DNA of 64,000 nt from Halalkalibacter alkalisediminis (GTDB taxonomy: Bacteria; Bacillota; Bacilli; Bacillales; Bacillaceae_D), in assembly GCF_028610705.1 (NCBI RefSeq), contig NZ_JAQQWT010000004.1:306875-370874 (forward strand). Direction: 5' to 3'. Shown here piece by piece: positions 34,931 to 43,989 of the stretch. How positions within the stretch are numbered: position 1 is the stretch's first letter; the number at the start of each line of letters is the position of its first letter. The notes beneath the pieces were generated by a model. That model was not told the origin of the DNA and ran no database searches. It saw only the letters and a list, made by a program, of their open reading frames with translations. Position numbers and translations under genes: made by a program.

Positions 34931-37351
34931 TTACTCTTTAGTTATTAAATAAGCTTTGTACTCTTCAACACCTGCTTGTTTAACATAAACAGCTAGGACA
35001 TAGTCGCCGTTTGGAAGAACCTCTCCATTTACCTGTCCATTCCAGGTGAATTCGTGGATAGGTGCTGGTACATTCGCAAATTCACCAATTGTTCCGATCG
35101 GTGCTCCGATCGCTCCATTAACAGCGTCGAATTCGTACATATCGTAGGCAAGCACTTCCGCTCCACCTGGTAAATAAGATCCTACATCATAATGATCGTC
35201 TTCTTTACCGAGGAAAGCTCCTGTTACACGTGGGTAATCAGGCTCCCCTACAAACAGGATCGTTGGTACATCAATGGTTGATGATCCATCGTTAACCTTG
35301 ATTGTCCCCTCATAATATCCTGGATCTAGTTTTGCTGTATTTACTAGCACATTGAAATTAACTTGTTGTGTGTTGCCGTTTTGTATCTTTAGGTTATTAC
35401 TTGTCATCACTTTGATACCTTCTGGATTTCCAGCAAATTCAACATCAAAGCTGTAGTGTTTGCTTTCGTCAGAAAGGTTTTTGATCGTGAAGCTTTGTCT
35501 CTCTACTTGGTTACCAGTGTCCTTCACAAACTTACCAAAGGAGTGACTTCCAGAAGTAACAAGCGTATCTGACTGAATCGCATCTAGTACACGGATACTA
35601 CCTGCACCTTGGCTGTTATGTGGATACACTTTGCCTGTTGCAGGATCAATCACGTCTTCAGCCGTATTCATTAAGGCTGCTTTCACATGATCTACTCCCC
35701 AAGTAGGATGTGCCTCTAAGATTAAGGCCGCTGCACCAGCTACGTGTGGAGCAGACATACTCGTTCCTTGGAATGCTCCATATCCATGTGGATCATCTGG
35801 ATTGTGTGTTGGGATCGTACTTGTAATGTTGACACCTGGTGCTGAAACATCTGGCTTAATCATCCAAGTGAAAGTAACGGGTCCTCTGGATGAGAAGTCT
35901 GCCATTGTTTCACCCACTTCTTTATCAAACACAATATCAAATGACACTGTATGGTTACCCGCCTCTAGCTCAGCAAGTAATCTTTGTCCATCATCCAGAG
36001 TCGTCTTGATCGTTGGAACAGCCATTCCTGGAACATCTGCATGCTCCCCGGCAACGTTGTTAAAAATAATCGCACCCACTGCACCTGCATTTTTCGCGTT
36101 AGTCGCTTTATCAACGAATGCGAATTCTCCACGACTGATTAGGGCAATTTTCCCTGTGAAATCTTTTCCTTCGAAATCAGCTGCAGCACCTAAACCAGCA
36201 TAAACCAATTCAAACTCTCCTTCATTTAGCTTAAGTAATTCGTCATCACTTGGGAAGCCCATTACTTTTGCTGAAGGATATTCAATCCCTTCTGATGTGG
36301 AAATTTCAGAAGTATATACGTTGTAAGGTAAGCGAGTTGCACCTACAGAAATCGCATCTCGAGAAGTACCAGGTGAACCGACTGTCCAATTGTTAGGACC
36401 ACTGTTTCCGTTCGATGTAACAGCCACGACCCCTTCAGCCATTGCCCAGTCTAACGCAATACTAGTAGCCCAGTCAGGGTTGTTTAGCGAATTTCCTAAA
36501 GATAGGTTCATAACGTCAGCCCCATCTTGTACGGCACGCTCGATACCAGCGACAACATTTTCTGTCGAACCACTACCACCAGGTCCAAGTACACGGTAAG
36601 CTAATAATGTCGCATCTGGAGCTACCCCTTTAATAGCACCATTTGCCGCAACGGTTCCTGCTACGTGGGTACCATGATTGGTTGATCCTCCACGTGGATC
36701 ACCAGGAGGCGTTTCTTGTGGATCATGATCGTTATCGACAAAGTCCCACCCTTTATAATCACCAAATGCATGTGCTAAATCTGGGTGCGTATAGTCTGTA
36801 CCTGTGTCAATGACCGCTACGGTTACCCCATCACCAGTAAACCCGGCATCCCATGCTTGATCCGAACCAATAAATGGCGCACTTTCTAACATGTTTGGAT
36901 TGAATACTTCAGGATCGACTTCAAGAGCATCGACCGTATACTCTACGTTTGGATAAACGGCTTTTACTCCTGGAATTGTTAAAACTTCTGTTACTTTGTT
37001 AGCCGGTAGTTCAACAGAAAATCCAGAGAAAACATGGTCGTACTCTCGATTCACTTTTGCGTTTTTTACTTTGTTTTGAAGATCTGCAACTACTTTCCCT
37101 CTTTCAGAAGCTAGTTTTGCTTTTGATTGGCTTTTCCCTTTTTGTTTTGCTTCAACCATAGATTCTGCTTCAAGTTCCACAATGAATGTTGTTCGAGCTG
37201 ATGAAGCTAGATCAATCTCACCAAACAGCTCAGCTGTTCGCAGTTCTGTTGCGTTTTGGCTTGTATTGGCAAACGCTCCCATACTAAACGTTGATAATAA
37301 TAAGACAATTGCTAAAAAACTAATGAGTAACTTTGACTTTTTCCTATGCAT
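34931..37351 (-). CDS. vpr: Secreted subtilisin-family serine protease (Vpr-like, S8 with PA domain)
   Basis: About 806 residues: signal peptide (MHRKKSKLLISFLAIVLLL, to about 28), an I9-type propeptide (about 55-140) and an S8 catalytic domain with Asp182 (VAVIDTGTDYTHPDL), His226 (NHGTHVAGT) and Ser531 (GTSMSAPHVAG). A PA insert lies at about 368-468, and a Fn3-like C-terminal region follows. The oxyanion Asn is in SNGNSGPN. It digests extracellular protein after autoprocessing. The ATG at 37351 gives a classical signal peptide; the upstream ATG at 37372 adds seven residues. It lies next to an M14 peptidase gene, so both may serve peptide nutrition. Confidence 0.92.
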   Translation of the reverse strand: MHRKKSKLLISFLAIVLLLSTFSMGAFANTSQNATELRTAELFGEIDLASSARTTFIVELEAESMVEAKQKGKSQSKAKLASERGKVVADLQNKVKNAKVNREYDHVFSGFSVELPANKVTEVLTIPGVKAVYPNVEYTVDALEVDPEVFNPNMLESAPFIGSDQAWDAGFTGDGVTVAVIDTGTDYTHPDLAHAFGDYKGWDFVDNDHDPQETPPGDPRGGSTNHGTHVAGTVAANGAIKGVAPDATLLAYRVLGPGGSGSTENVVAGIERAVQDGADVMNLSLGNSLNNPDWATSIALDWAMAEGVVAVTSNGNSGPNNWTVGSPGTSRDAISVGATRLPYNVYTSEISTSEGIEYPSAKVMGFPSDDELLKLNEGEFELVYAGLGAAADFEGKDFTGKIALISRGEFAFVDKATNAKNAGAVGAIIFNNVAGEHADVPGMAVPTIKTTLDDGQRLLAELEAGNHTVSFDIVFDKEVGETMADFSSRGPVTFTWMIKPDVSAPGVNITSTIPTHNPDDPHGYGAFQGTSMSAPHVAGAAALILEAHPTWGVDHVKAALMNTAEDVIDPATGKVYPHNSQGAGSIRVLDAIQSDTLVTSGSHSFGKFVKDTGNQVERQSFTIKNLSDESKHYSFDVEFAGNPEGIKVMTSNNLKIQNGNTQQVNFNVLVNTAKLDPGYYEGTIKVNDGSSTIDVPTILFVGEPDYPRVTGAFLGKEDDHYDVGSYLPGGAEVLAYDMYEFDAVNGAIGAPIGTIGEFANVPAPIHEFTWNGQVNGEVLPNGDYVLAVYVKQAGVEEYKAYLITKE

Positions 37352-37679
37352 TCTAACCAAACACCCTCTCATTTTCTTTAATAGTCTTCCTAATCTTCAA
37401 TCCTACTCACTCACCTCCAAAGTACTAGAATAGGTAAAAAATGTTCAAAATTTATTACCACACTCTAAATACTATTTATTTTGCCATTCTCCTCTGAGAC
37501 TATAGACTGAAACTTTCGATCAAAATCGAGTGATTTTTCAACCCAAAATACCTATTTAAACAAATCACTTCGGAAATCGAAGCATATATTTCGATTCTCT
37601 AGGTATTTTTTCTTAGCTGTCACTAAAAGAAGACACCGTGATAAATGATCTAATTAAGACTTGCCAAAACACCAAAAAA
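37352..37679 (-). promoter_or_regulatory. Upstream region of the Vpr-like gene with nested inverted repeats
   Basis: About 330 nt. On the minus strand AAAATACCTA (37611-37602) can pair with TAGGTATTTT further on, enclosing a GAATCGAA/TTCGATTTC hairpin. An AGTGATTT segment can pair instead with AAATCACT beyond. The mutually exclusive pairings suggest a structured mRNA leader, but no known family was recognised. Confidence 0.3.
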
Positions 37680-37704
37680 GACCGAGTGCATCAAACACTC
37701 GGTC
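37680..37704 (-). terminator. Terminator after the M14 carboxypeptidase gene
   Basis: 9-bp perfect stem GACCGAGTG/CACTCGGTC with a 7-nt loop, then TTTTTTGGTG on the minus strand. Confidence 0.85.
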
Positions 37705-37758
37705 AAAGCCACTTCATGTCAATACCCCCATTAGAGTCTAGGCACTCGTCACTATTAA

Positions 37759-40700
37759 TTAGTCTTTCTCAACAAAAGTCGTAAAGCTCATAATCTCAAC
37801 TACTGCATTCCCTACTAAAGCAGAGACCGTCACATGACTATTGTCAACTGTCACTTCTTCTAGCTCTCTTCCCTCATTGAGTACTTCTTCTTGAATCACG
37901 ATGTTAATAGAGATCGTGAAGTCTTTCCTCTTGTTTTTCGCTACTTTGCCTAAATCAAAGTCAGCTACTGGGATGACATACGATCCTGTTGCCGTTTGAA
38001 TCTCAAATCTCGCATGAGGCTGTGAGGTTTGTAGTTCTTTCATCTCACTTGCTAGAAGCTGAACTTCAATGACATTGTCAGTAGCTTCACCTTCAACTGC
38101 TAAAGTAACACGATCCACACGTTCGTTCGTTGCAACTGCGCTTTTGAATGCACCTTTCGCCACGTTCGTGTTCACTTTGTTATTCCCTTTCTCCATGTTG
38201 ACCTTGCTACGATCTACTGTCACTTTTGTACCTTTTGCTAGCCCTTTGGCTTTACCTTTCTGTTCAACTTCAGAACCTACAGAAGCATAGATGCTGTTTG
38301 CTAGCAAACGATAGCTATGTTCTGTATGTGCTCTAAAGGCTAACGAGTTCGCAAATAGAGTAATCGTTGTATCCTCAAGCTCTTGCGTAAATGCTAGAGT
38401 TTGCCCTTGAGCTCTTTCGTGTCCTGGCCACCAGCCCGCTACATAGAAGTCATCACTGTCACTTACTGTCGCTAATACATCTGCTCCCTCAGGGACTGAA
38501 GTAATCCAAGAACCTGTTGTTACGTATAAAAGTTCTTCTTCCTGATAACCTGAAGTTAATAGGTGATCAGTAACATTTGTTTTCAAAAGACCTTCGTGAT
38601 CTGATCTAGTAAAATCATAATTATAACCAGCTAGAATTCCACTATTTTTTACAGCATTCAGCGCAGAACGCCCCATTCCTATAAAAGTCTTTCCCGTTAC
38701 ATTGCCTTCATTAAAACTCGCTCCATCACTAACAATAACATCCGCATTATTTTGATCGACTAAGTTAAAACCTAACTCTCTTAACGAAAAATTCAACTGT
38801 GCAGAGCCAGTGACAGCCACTTTCGGTTGTGATTGTTTATGGGTCTTTACGTTCTGTCCATTTCCTAATGGCAAGGTCTCAAAATAATACGTATTCTCAT
38901 ATGAACGAAGATCCTTCGTTTCAACAATAAAGTCACCTTTATTCACGCGCTCGTTCGTCTCCATCGCAACCTCTACATTTTTTCCAGCTGCAAGAAGCTC
39001 ATTTATCAATTTAATCGTGTCGTTATTCGTATTTTTCAAGACTTGCTTCGGTGTTTGACCAGTTACATCCCCCGTTGGAAGTGTTACGTTTTCTACAACC
39101 GTTGTTTGATTAGAAAACACACCTGCTGCGCGGACTTCATCAAGATCAAAACCTCTTAATGCCGGGAAGTTGACCACGATTGGATCATACATCGCATTCC
39201 AGTCTGATACATCGTCACCTGAGTAAAGCACCGCATTGGCTAAACCGCGTTTAGCTTGATTCATAGGAACGATGAATGTTCCTTTCGGGTACATCGTTTC
39301 ACCGACCTGGATGTTCTTCGTCGTTTGTTCCACTTTTACGCCGTTACGAAGTAGATAGTCTACCATTTTATGAGCTTCAAGATTGTTTTTTTGTTCTTTT
39401 ACATCAGTCGGAATGACATAGTAATCCGGGAAGAAATGATCATGTTCCCCTCTCACACGTCCAATCGATTCCCCTGTTGCATTAACATAATGCTTATCAA
39501 CAGCGCGATTGTCTTCTCCTTTTACTCCACGGTTGAAGATCTCAAGCTGTTGTGCATACAAATCATCTTTATTTTCCGTCACAAACCATGTCGCACCTAA
39601 TCCTGTACCTACCATTGCATGCATAGAGTCCTGGCTTAATGTTGGAACTTCAATCGTATGGCCTAAGGAACCATGTAGCATGGCATAAATCGCTGTATAG
39701 GCCGGTGTCATATCATCCCAACCACTGCCCCAATCTAGTTTCGGAATGAAATATGAGTCTAACGCCGAGCTTCCTACCCCAGCTTGTCCCATCGCATGAG
39801 CTTGACCTAGCAAATTGTCATATAGTAAATCATACTCAAAGTTCGGATTATGAGGCGGTGTCGCTGGCTCAATTAAAAATCCATTCACATATCCATGCAT
39901 ATCTAGAAATGATAGTGGCGTCCATGTTGAAATCACTTCATTCACTTGTTGTGTTTCCACTTGTGTTTGGTAGGCATTGTCGCGATTTAAGTCAAAGCCA
40001 TTCGCATTAGATCTCGTATTTGCCACCCTACCATCCGGGTTATTTGTAAACATGTACAGGAATATTACATCATCTAAAACATCATCTACATTTAATGTAA
40101 CGGACTCTTCTTGATTATTTTCACGAACCGTATCAAATGTAACTTCTTCTTCAAGCGCAAACTTTTTAAATAACTCTACCTGAGCGTCCACACCTTCCAC
40201 TTCATCAGGGTGAATGTTGTTAAACCAAATGGGAACTTGATAGTCACCCATTGTTCCATTTTCTAGCTTTTCTAGTAAGCTAGCGGGATCTTCTAGTGCT
40301 GTCGGTAATGTTTCATTTAAATATGTATCTACAGCTTCTTGATCTCTTGCTAAAATAACGAAATGAATATCACGTCCCCGAGCAGACGTTCCAACGCTTT
40401 GATATTCTAAATAGCGCTGGTTGTCTGGATCGGCGTTTACTTCTGCAAACACGTGATCGATCGTTGGTTTCAATTCTTCATAAAAAAGAAACTCGTCATA
40501 CACATTCAACTTCACCGTTGTTGCAGCCTTTTCATCGCTTTCAGAGTTTACTAGAGCTAGCTCATAGTCGCCAATGAATGATTGATACTGAACACGAATC
40601 GTTCGGTTTGATAGATTCGTATCACCATATATTTTATCAAATTCCAATGTCGCTTTGACGACCGTTGTGCCATCAACAAAGTGAGGATCCTCTACTACCG

Positions 40701-40989
40701 TAATAAAAGGGGCTCCATTATAGGTGGTATCGTTACTCCACTTTTTCCATTCAGAAAGGCTTTTCCCTCCAAATGTAAATTCTAAAGTACTTAAGTCAAC
40801 GTTCTCACCAAAATCAGCTTGAACCTCGACCGTTCGAGCTTCGGTAATGGAGAATAAAGATTGACTTACCTCCAATTCCAATATCTCATTCGTTTCTACC
40901 GTTTCATTTGCTAGAACGGAAAACGAAGTCGATATGATCATTGCTAGCAACAAAACCATGGCTACCCACGCACTTAAAACTTTCTTCAT
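37759..40989 (-). CDS. Secreted M14-family zinc carboxypeptidase, 1076 residues
   Basis: Signal peptide (about 1-28) and an N-terminal beta domain to about residue 165, then an M14 domain. Zinc ligands are H260 and E263 (NNIHPDEVEG) and H365 (LDMHGY). The substrate-binding region has NNPDGR and DLNRD, and the general base Glu447 lies in HTIEVPT. The last ~550 residues hold further beta-rich segments, including a glutamine-amidotransferase-like fold around KVAVTGSAQLN and a basic KGKAKGLAKG linker. It removes C-terminal residues or acts as an endopeptidase on extracellular peptides. It is about twice the family's usual length. Confidence 0.85.
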   Translation of the reverse strand: MKKVLSAWVAMVLLLAMIISTSFSVLANETVETNEILELEVSQSLFSITEARTVEVQADFGENVDLSTLEFTFGGKSLSEWKKWSNDTTYNGAPFITVVEDPHFVDGTTVVKATLEFDKIYGDTNLSNRTIRVQYQSFIGDYELALVNSESDEKAATTVKLNVYDEFLFYEELKPTIDHVFAEVNADPDNQRYLEYQSVGTSARGRDIHFVILARDQEAVDTYLNETLPTALEDPASLLEKLENGTMGDYQVPIWFNNIHPDEVEGVDAQVELFKKFALEEEVTFDTVRENNQEESVTLNVDDVLDDVIFLYMFTNNPDGRVANTRSNANGFDLNRDNAYQTQVETQQVNEVISTWTPLSFLDMHGYVNGFLIEPATPPHNPNFEYDLLYDNLLGQAHAMGQAGVGSSALDSYFIPKLDWGSGWDDMTPAYTAIYAMLHGSLGHTIEVPTLSQDSMHAMVGTGLGATWFVTENKDDLYAQQLEIFNRGVKGEDNRAVDKHYVNATGESIGRVRGEHDHFFPDYYVIPTDVKEQKNNLEAHKMVDYLLRNGVKVEQTTKNIQVGETMYPKGTFIVPMNQAKRGLANAVLYSGDDVSDWNAMYDPIVVNFPALRGFDLDEVRAAGVFSNQTTVVENVTLPTGDVTGQTPKQVLKNTNNDTIKLINELLAAGKNVEVAMETNERVNKGDFIVETKDLRSYENTYYFETLPLGNGQNVKTHKQSQPKVAVTGSAQLNFSLRELGFNLVDQNNADVIVSDGASFNEGNVTGKTFIGMGRSALNAVKNSGILAGYNYDFTRSDHEGLLKTNVTDHLLTSGYQEEELLYVTTGSWITSVPEGADVLATVSDSDDFYVAGWWPGHERAQGQTLAFTQELEDTTITLFANSLAFRAHTEHSYRLLANSIYASVGSEVEQKGKAKGLAKGTKVTVDRSKVNMEKGNNKVNTNVAKGAFKSAVATNERVDRVTLAVEGEATDNVIEVQLLASEMKELQTSQPHARFEIQTATGSYVIPVADFDLGKVAKNKRKDFTISINIVIQEEVLNEGRELEEVTVDNSHVTVSALVGNAVVEIMSFTTFVEKD

Positions 40990-41262
40990 ATAATCTTTCC
41001 TTTCTATGATTTATTCACTCAAATAACATACCAAAGTATTTCGATATTTGAAATAATAATTATACAAAAATCATATTTTTTCTTTCGACATTTTTTTCAA
41101 TTACTAAACATAATCAGTTTTATAGATACATTCGACAAAATGCGTCACAACCACAATCTACCCACTTCCACAAGAAGGTTTTGAAGACGATCTTCAAGAT
41201 CTAATGCAATTAGTTCGTAAGTCTCGGGGTATTCGTAATTGTATATTTATAAAATGTTATGC
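40990..41262. other. Intergenic, no gene recognised
   Basis: About 270 nt between divergent genes. A short plus-strand reading frame at about 41140-41250 (VTTTIYPLPQEGF...) has no start or ribosome site. Promoters for both flanking genes must lie here, but I cannot place them. Confidence 0.4.
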
Positions 41263-41283
41263 TTGAGGTGCCTGGCACCCCAA
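41263..41283. repeat. REP-like palindrome 2 (GTGCCTGGCAC core)
   Basis: Palindrome around GAGGTGCCTGGCACCCC with one arm mismatch. It shares 14 of 15 central bases with the element at 30569. It is 80-100 nt upstream of the acidic surface protein gene. Confidence 0.65.
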
Positions 41284-41379
41284 AAATTTTAAAAATATCC
41301 TAAATATTTACTATCTATTTTCAGAATATCAGATTATAATATTCTAGATTTCATTATTTAACCTCAGGAGGAATGTTAA

Positions 41380-42549
41380 GTGAAAGGCATGATCATGTCG
41401 TTTTTAGTTGTTTTTAGTTTGGTTGTATCCCCTTCGTTTAGCTTGGCCGCACCATCATCTTCTGACCTGCAAACCTATTTAACTGAGCTTGGATGGACAC
41501 AAGAACAATTAGAAGAACATTTGGACTTCTATGAACTAACCATCTCTGATTTTGATAGCGTTGAAGAGATCAAGGATTTTCTTGGGCCTGTTTTAACAGA
41601 GACAAGCCTGCACGAACTGCTTGCTGAACATGGATTAACGTTAGAAGAAGCGACTGCCCTGCTTGTTGAAAATGGAGAATTAGATGCCGGAGAAACGATT
41701 TTGAGTGTTTACAAGTTTTATGATGATTTAGATTTTGATCTTTATTTTTACCATTTAACACCGATTACGGATGATAGCTTACAACAATTATTAAATGATT
41801 ATGGTTTAACCCTTGATGAATTAATTAACTTATTAGAAGACAATGGTGATTCTCTAGAAAACTATGAGCATATCGAAGACCTAGAGTGGGCAATTGATTT
41901 TTATTTATATGGGTCTGATGTGGATTTTTCAGATATTGATGACCTTTTTAGCTTAATAGGTTTAACAGATCAAGAGTTAGAAAGACTGTTTGAGCATTTT
42001 GAGTCACTTGATTATACCAATCCTGCCTTTTTAGATAAATTAGAAGAACTAGGAAATCGATTGATGGCTTTTGAAGATTTTGAAGATCCATCTGATGTGA
42101 CACCTGAACAATTGGCTGAGCTATTAGATATTTTCAATCAGCTTTTAAACCTCTTTGAGCTTGATGTGAAATACTATCTTGTCAAAGAAAACGAAAAGAA
42201 TCCTGTCTCCATCCAACAGCTTATCACGATGACAAGCACTGAGGGGTATGGTCTGTTAATTGAATTTTACAATAAGCAAGGTGAATTTCTTGCCGACCTT
42301 TTCTTTACGGCTGACATGTTTGGCCCAGAATTAATCATCGAAACAGGAAATGATTTAAAGGAAATGGAAAAAACGATCGTGGAAAAAGCTATCGTGAAAA
42401 AAAATTCAGACAAACCCGTTAAGAAAACAGAAAAAGGGGCGAAGTTGCCTAAAACCGCTACTGACTATGTTGTCAACACAGCATCAGGCCTTGCATTAGC
42501 AATGGCAGGTTTACTCATTTATCGCCGTTTTAAAGTCAAACATGGATAA
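41380..42549 (+). CDS. Processed acidic surface protein, LPXTA sortase substrate
   Basis: 389 residues, starting GTG with CAGGAGG 8 nt upstream. Signal peptide (about 1-24), then a strongly acidic helical region with repeated L-x-x-(Y/H)GLTL-(D/E)-E-x-x-x-LL-(E/V)-(D/E)-NG units (about 85-155). The C-terminal sorting signal is LPKTA (356-360), a hydrophobic helix and RRFKVKHG. This layout matches the family called processed acidic surface protein, whose members sit beside class D sortases. The sortase gene overlaps its 3' end, so the pair is very likely dedicated. Function of the anchored product is unknown. Confidence 0.85.
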   Translation: MKGMIMSFLVVFSLVVSPSFSLAAPSSSDLQTYLTELGWTQEQLEEHLDFYELTISDFDSVEEIKDFLGPVLTETSLHELLAEHGLTLEEATALLVENGELDAGETILSVYKFYDDLDFDLYFYHLTPITDDSLQQLLNDYGLTLDELINLLEDNGDSLENYEHIEDLEWAIDFYLYGSDVDFSDIDDLFSLIGLTDQELERLFEHFESLDYTNPAFLDKLEELGNRLMAFEDFEDPSDVTPEQLAELLDIFNQLLNLFELDVKYYLVKENEKNPVSIQQLITMTSTEGYGLLIEFYNKQGEFLADLFFTADMFGPELIIETGNDLKEMEKTIVEKAIVKKNSDKPVKKTEKGAKLPKTATDYVVNTASGLALAMAGLLIYRRFKVKHG

Positions 42550-43207
42550 AAGAAATGCTAGAACAAAGAGAAGAATGAAATCCCTCATTCTTCTTTCCTT
42601 ATGTGGTGGAATGGTCGTATTGGGACTTTGGTTTTCCAGTACAAATGCTTATAAGTTTCTAAAAGGCTACTATTTGTTTAAAACAGAAAGTGCTGCTGTG
42701 GATCAAACCGTCTTTACCGAAACCGTCCTTACCGAGCCTGAAGAAACTCTCGAGACGGTTAACTCTTCCTCCCCCTATCCACTTTATCCTGAAAAAGGAG
42801 AACTAATGGGAGAGCTTTATATTCCTAAACTAGAAGCAAGACTTCCGATTTACCACGGTACTGATGAAGATGAACTCGATAAAGGAGTCGGTCACTTTGC
42901 GGGAAGTGTACTCCCTGGCGAAAATGATAATTCTGTTTTGTCTGGGCACCGAGATACTGTTTTTCGCAAACTTGGTGAGGTTGGAGAAAATGATCTATTA
43001 ATTGTAACAACAGGAAGCGGAACCTTTACGTACAAGGTGAAAAGAGTCCGGATTGTCGATGAAGATGATCGCACCGTCATTGTTCCAAAGCCTCGAGCAA
43101 CGCTAACTGTCTCCACTTGTTACCCCTTCGATTTCATTGGCGCAGCTCCCGAGCGTTATATACTAGTCGCTGAGTTAAAAGGAAATGAGCAGAAAACGTT
43201 GGACTAG
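42542..43207 (+). CDS. srtD: Class D sortase
   Basis: 221 residues: N-terminal membrane anchor (about 13-33) and a sortase barrel with catalytic His136 (LSGHRDTVF), Cys193 (TLTVSTCYPF) and Arg205 (APERYILVA). It cleaves LPXTA-type signals and links proteins to peptidoglycan. The ATG overlaps the upstream gene (ATGGATAA), giving translational coupling with its presumed substrate. The length and YIPKLEARLPIYHGT segment fit class D. A RAYT gene and REP palindrome follow immediately. Confidence 0.9.
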   Translation: MDKRNARTKRRMKSLILLSLCGGMVVLGLWFSSTNAYKFLKGYYLFKTESAAVDQTVFTETVLTEPEETLETVNSSSPYPLYPEKGELMGELYIPKLEARLPIYHGTDEDELDKGVGHFAGSVLPGENDNSVLSGHRDTVFRKLGEVGENDLLIVTTGSGTFTYKVKRVRIVDEDDRTVIVPKPRATLTVSTCYPFDFIGAAPERYILVAELKGNEQKTLD

Positions 43208-43209
43208 AT

Positions 43210-43240
43210 TGATTAGTGGGTGCCAGGCACCCACTAATCA
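43210..43240. repeat. REP palindrome 3, next to the RAYT gene
   Basis: 31-bp palindrome, perfect apart from the central A, with core GTGGGTGCCAGGCACCCAC. It lies 3 nt after the sortase stop and 26 nt before the transposase start, the arrangement expected for a RAYT with its cognate REP. It may also serve as the sortase terminator. Confidence 0.75.
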
Positions 43241-43265
43241 TCCCACCCAAAAAAGGAGCACTGCT

Positions 43266-43826
43266 ATGCCTAGAAAAAAACGAATATGGTTTCCTCAAGC
43301 GATGTATCATATTACGACCCGCGGCAATCGCAAATCTGCCATTTTTTTAGACAAAGGTGACCGCCTGATGTACATGGACTTGCTTGAAGATGCTAGAGCC
43401 CGCTATCCCTTTCATCTACTCTCCTATTGCCTAATGACCAATCATGTTCACCTTCAACTCCAAACGTTAAATGACCCTATTGACAAAATCATGTATCTTT
43501 TAAACTCAAAATATGCAAAATACTTCAATAAAAAACACGATTATGTAGGGCACGTTTTTCAAGGACGATACGGGGCAGAACTTATTGATTCCAAGCAATA
43601 TGAACTTGATGTCAGTAAATACATTCACCTCAACCCCCATGAAGCAAAAATGGTCAAAAAACCAGAACATTACCCCTACAGCAGCTACCGCGCCTACATC
43701 TCCCTTGAAAAAAATAACCACGTTCAACTTGAACGAATCTTATCCTATTTCCCAAAACCCCAAGCCTATCACTATAAACAATTCGTTGAACAGCCAGACG
43801 TTTTACCTGATTTCCCTTTGATCTAA
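43266..43826 (+). CDS. REP-associated tyrosine transposase (RAYT, Y1/HUH family)
   Basis: 186 residues. The HUH motif is MTNHVHLQL with His60 and His62; the presumed catalytic Tyr119 is in SKYIHLNPHEAKMV, and HVFQGRYGAELI and YPYSSYRAYI complete the Y1 transposase pattern. RAYTs cut and join single-stranded REP hairpins. The ATG at 43266 has AAAGGAG 6-7 nt upstream; the longer reading from 43185 overlaps the sortase. All key residues are present, so it may be active. A cognate palindrome sits just upstream. Confidence 0.88.
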   Translation: MPRKKRIWFPQAMYHITTRGNRKSAIFLDKGDRLMYMDLLEDARARYPFHLLSYCLMTNHVHLQLQTLNDPIDKIMYLLNSKYAKYFNKKHDYVGHVFQGRYGAELIDSKQYELDVSKYIHLNPHEAKMVKKPEHYPYSSYRAYISLEKNNHVQLERILSYFPKPQAYHYKQFVEQPDVLPDFPLI

Positions 43827-43891
43827 TCATTAGTAAAGAGGTAGCTTTCTCTTTAGAGTCCAATTCACGTAGACAAACCAACGTTATTGTC

Positions 43892-43917
43892 TAAATGTAG
43901 TGCCTGGAACGCGTTCT
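43892..43917. repeat. 26-bp direct repeat, left copy
   Basis: Begins TAAATGTAGTGCCTGGAACG and continues CGTTCT; identical to 45230-45255. It contains the TGCCTGG half of the REP core and a GAACGCGTTC palindrome. With the right copy it brackets the Cys-motif protein gene. Confidence 0.75.
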
Positions 43918-43989
43918 AAAACCCCTACCCACCGCATAACCATTTAATAGAATTCTAATAGAATCCCTACAAATGGAGGTGTCGACCCC

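Noticed and set aside
35802..36203. 133-codon plus-strand ORF inside the protease gene
   Set aside because: Complement of a conserved S8/PA coding region, with no ribosome site and no recognisable product.
41140..41250. Peptide-like frame VTTTIYPLPQEGF
   Set aside because: No start codon, ribosome site or recognisable family; too short to call a remnant.
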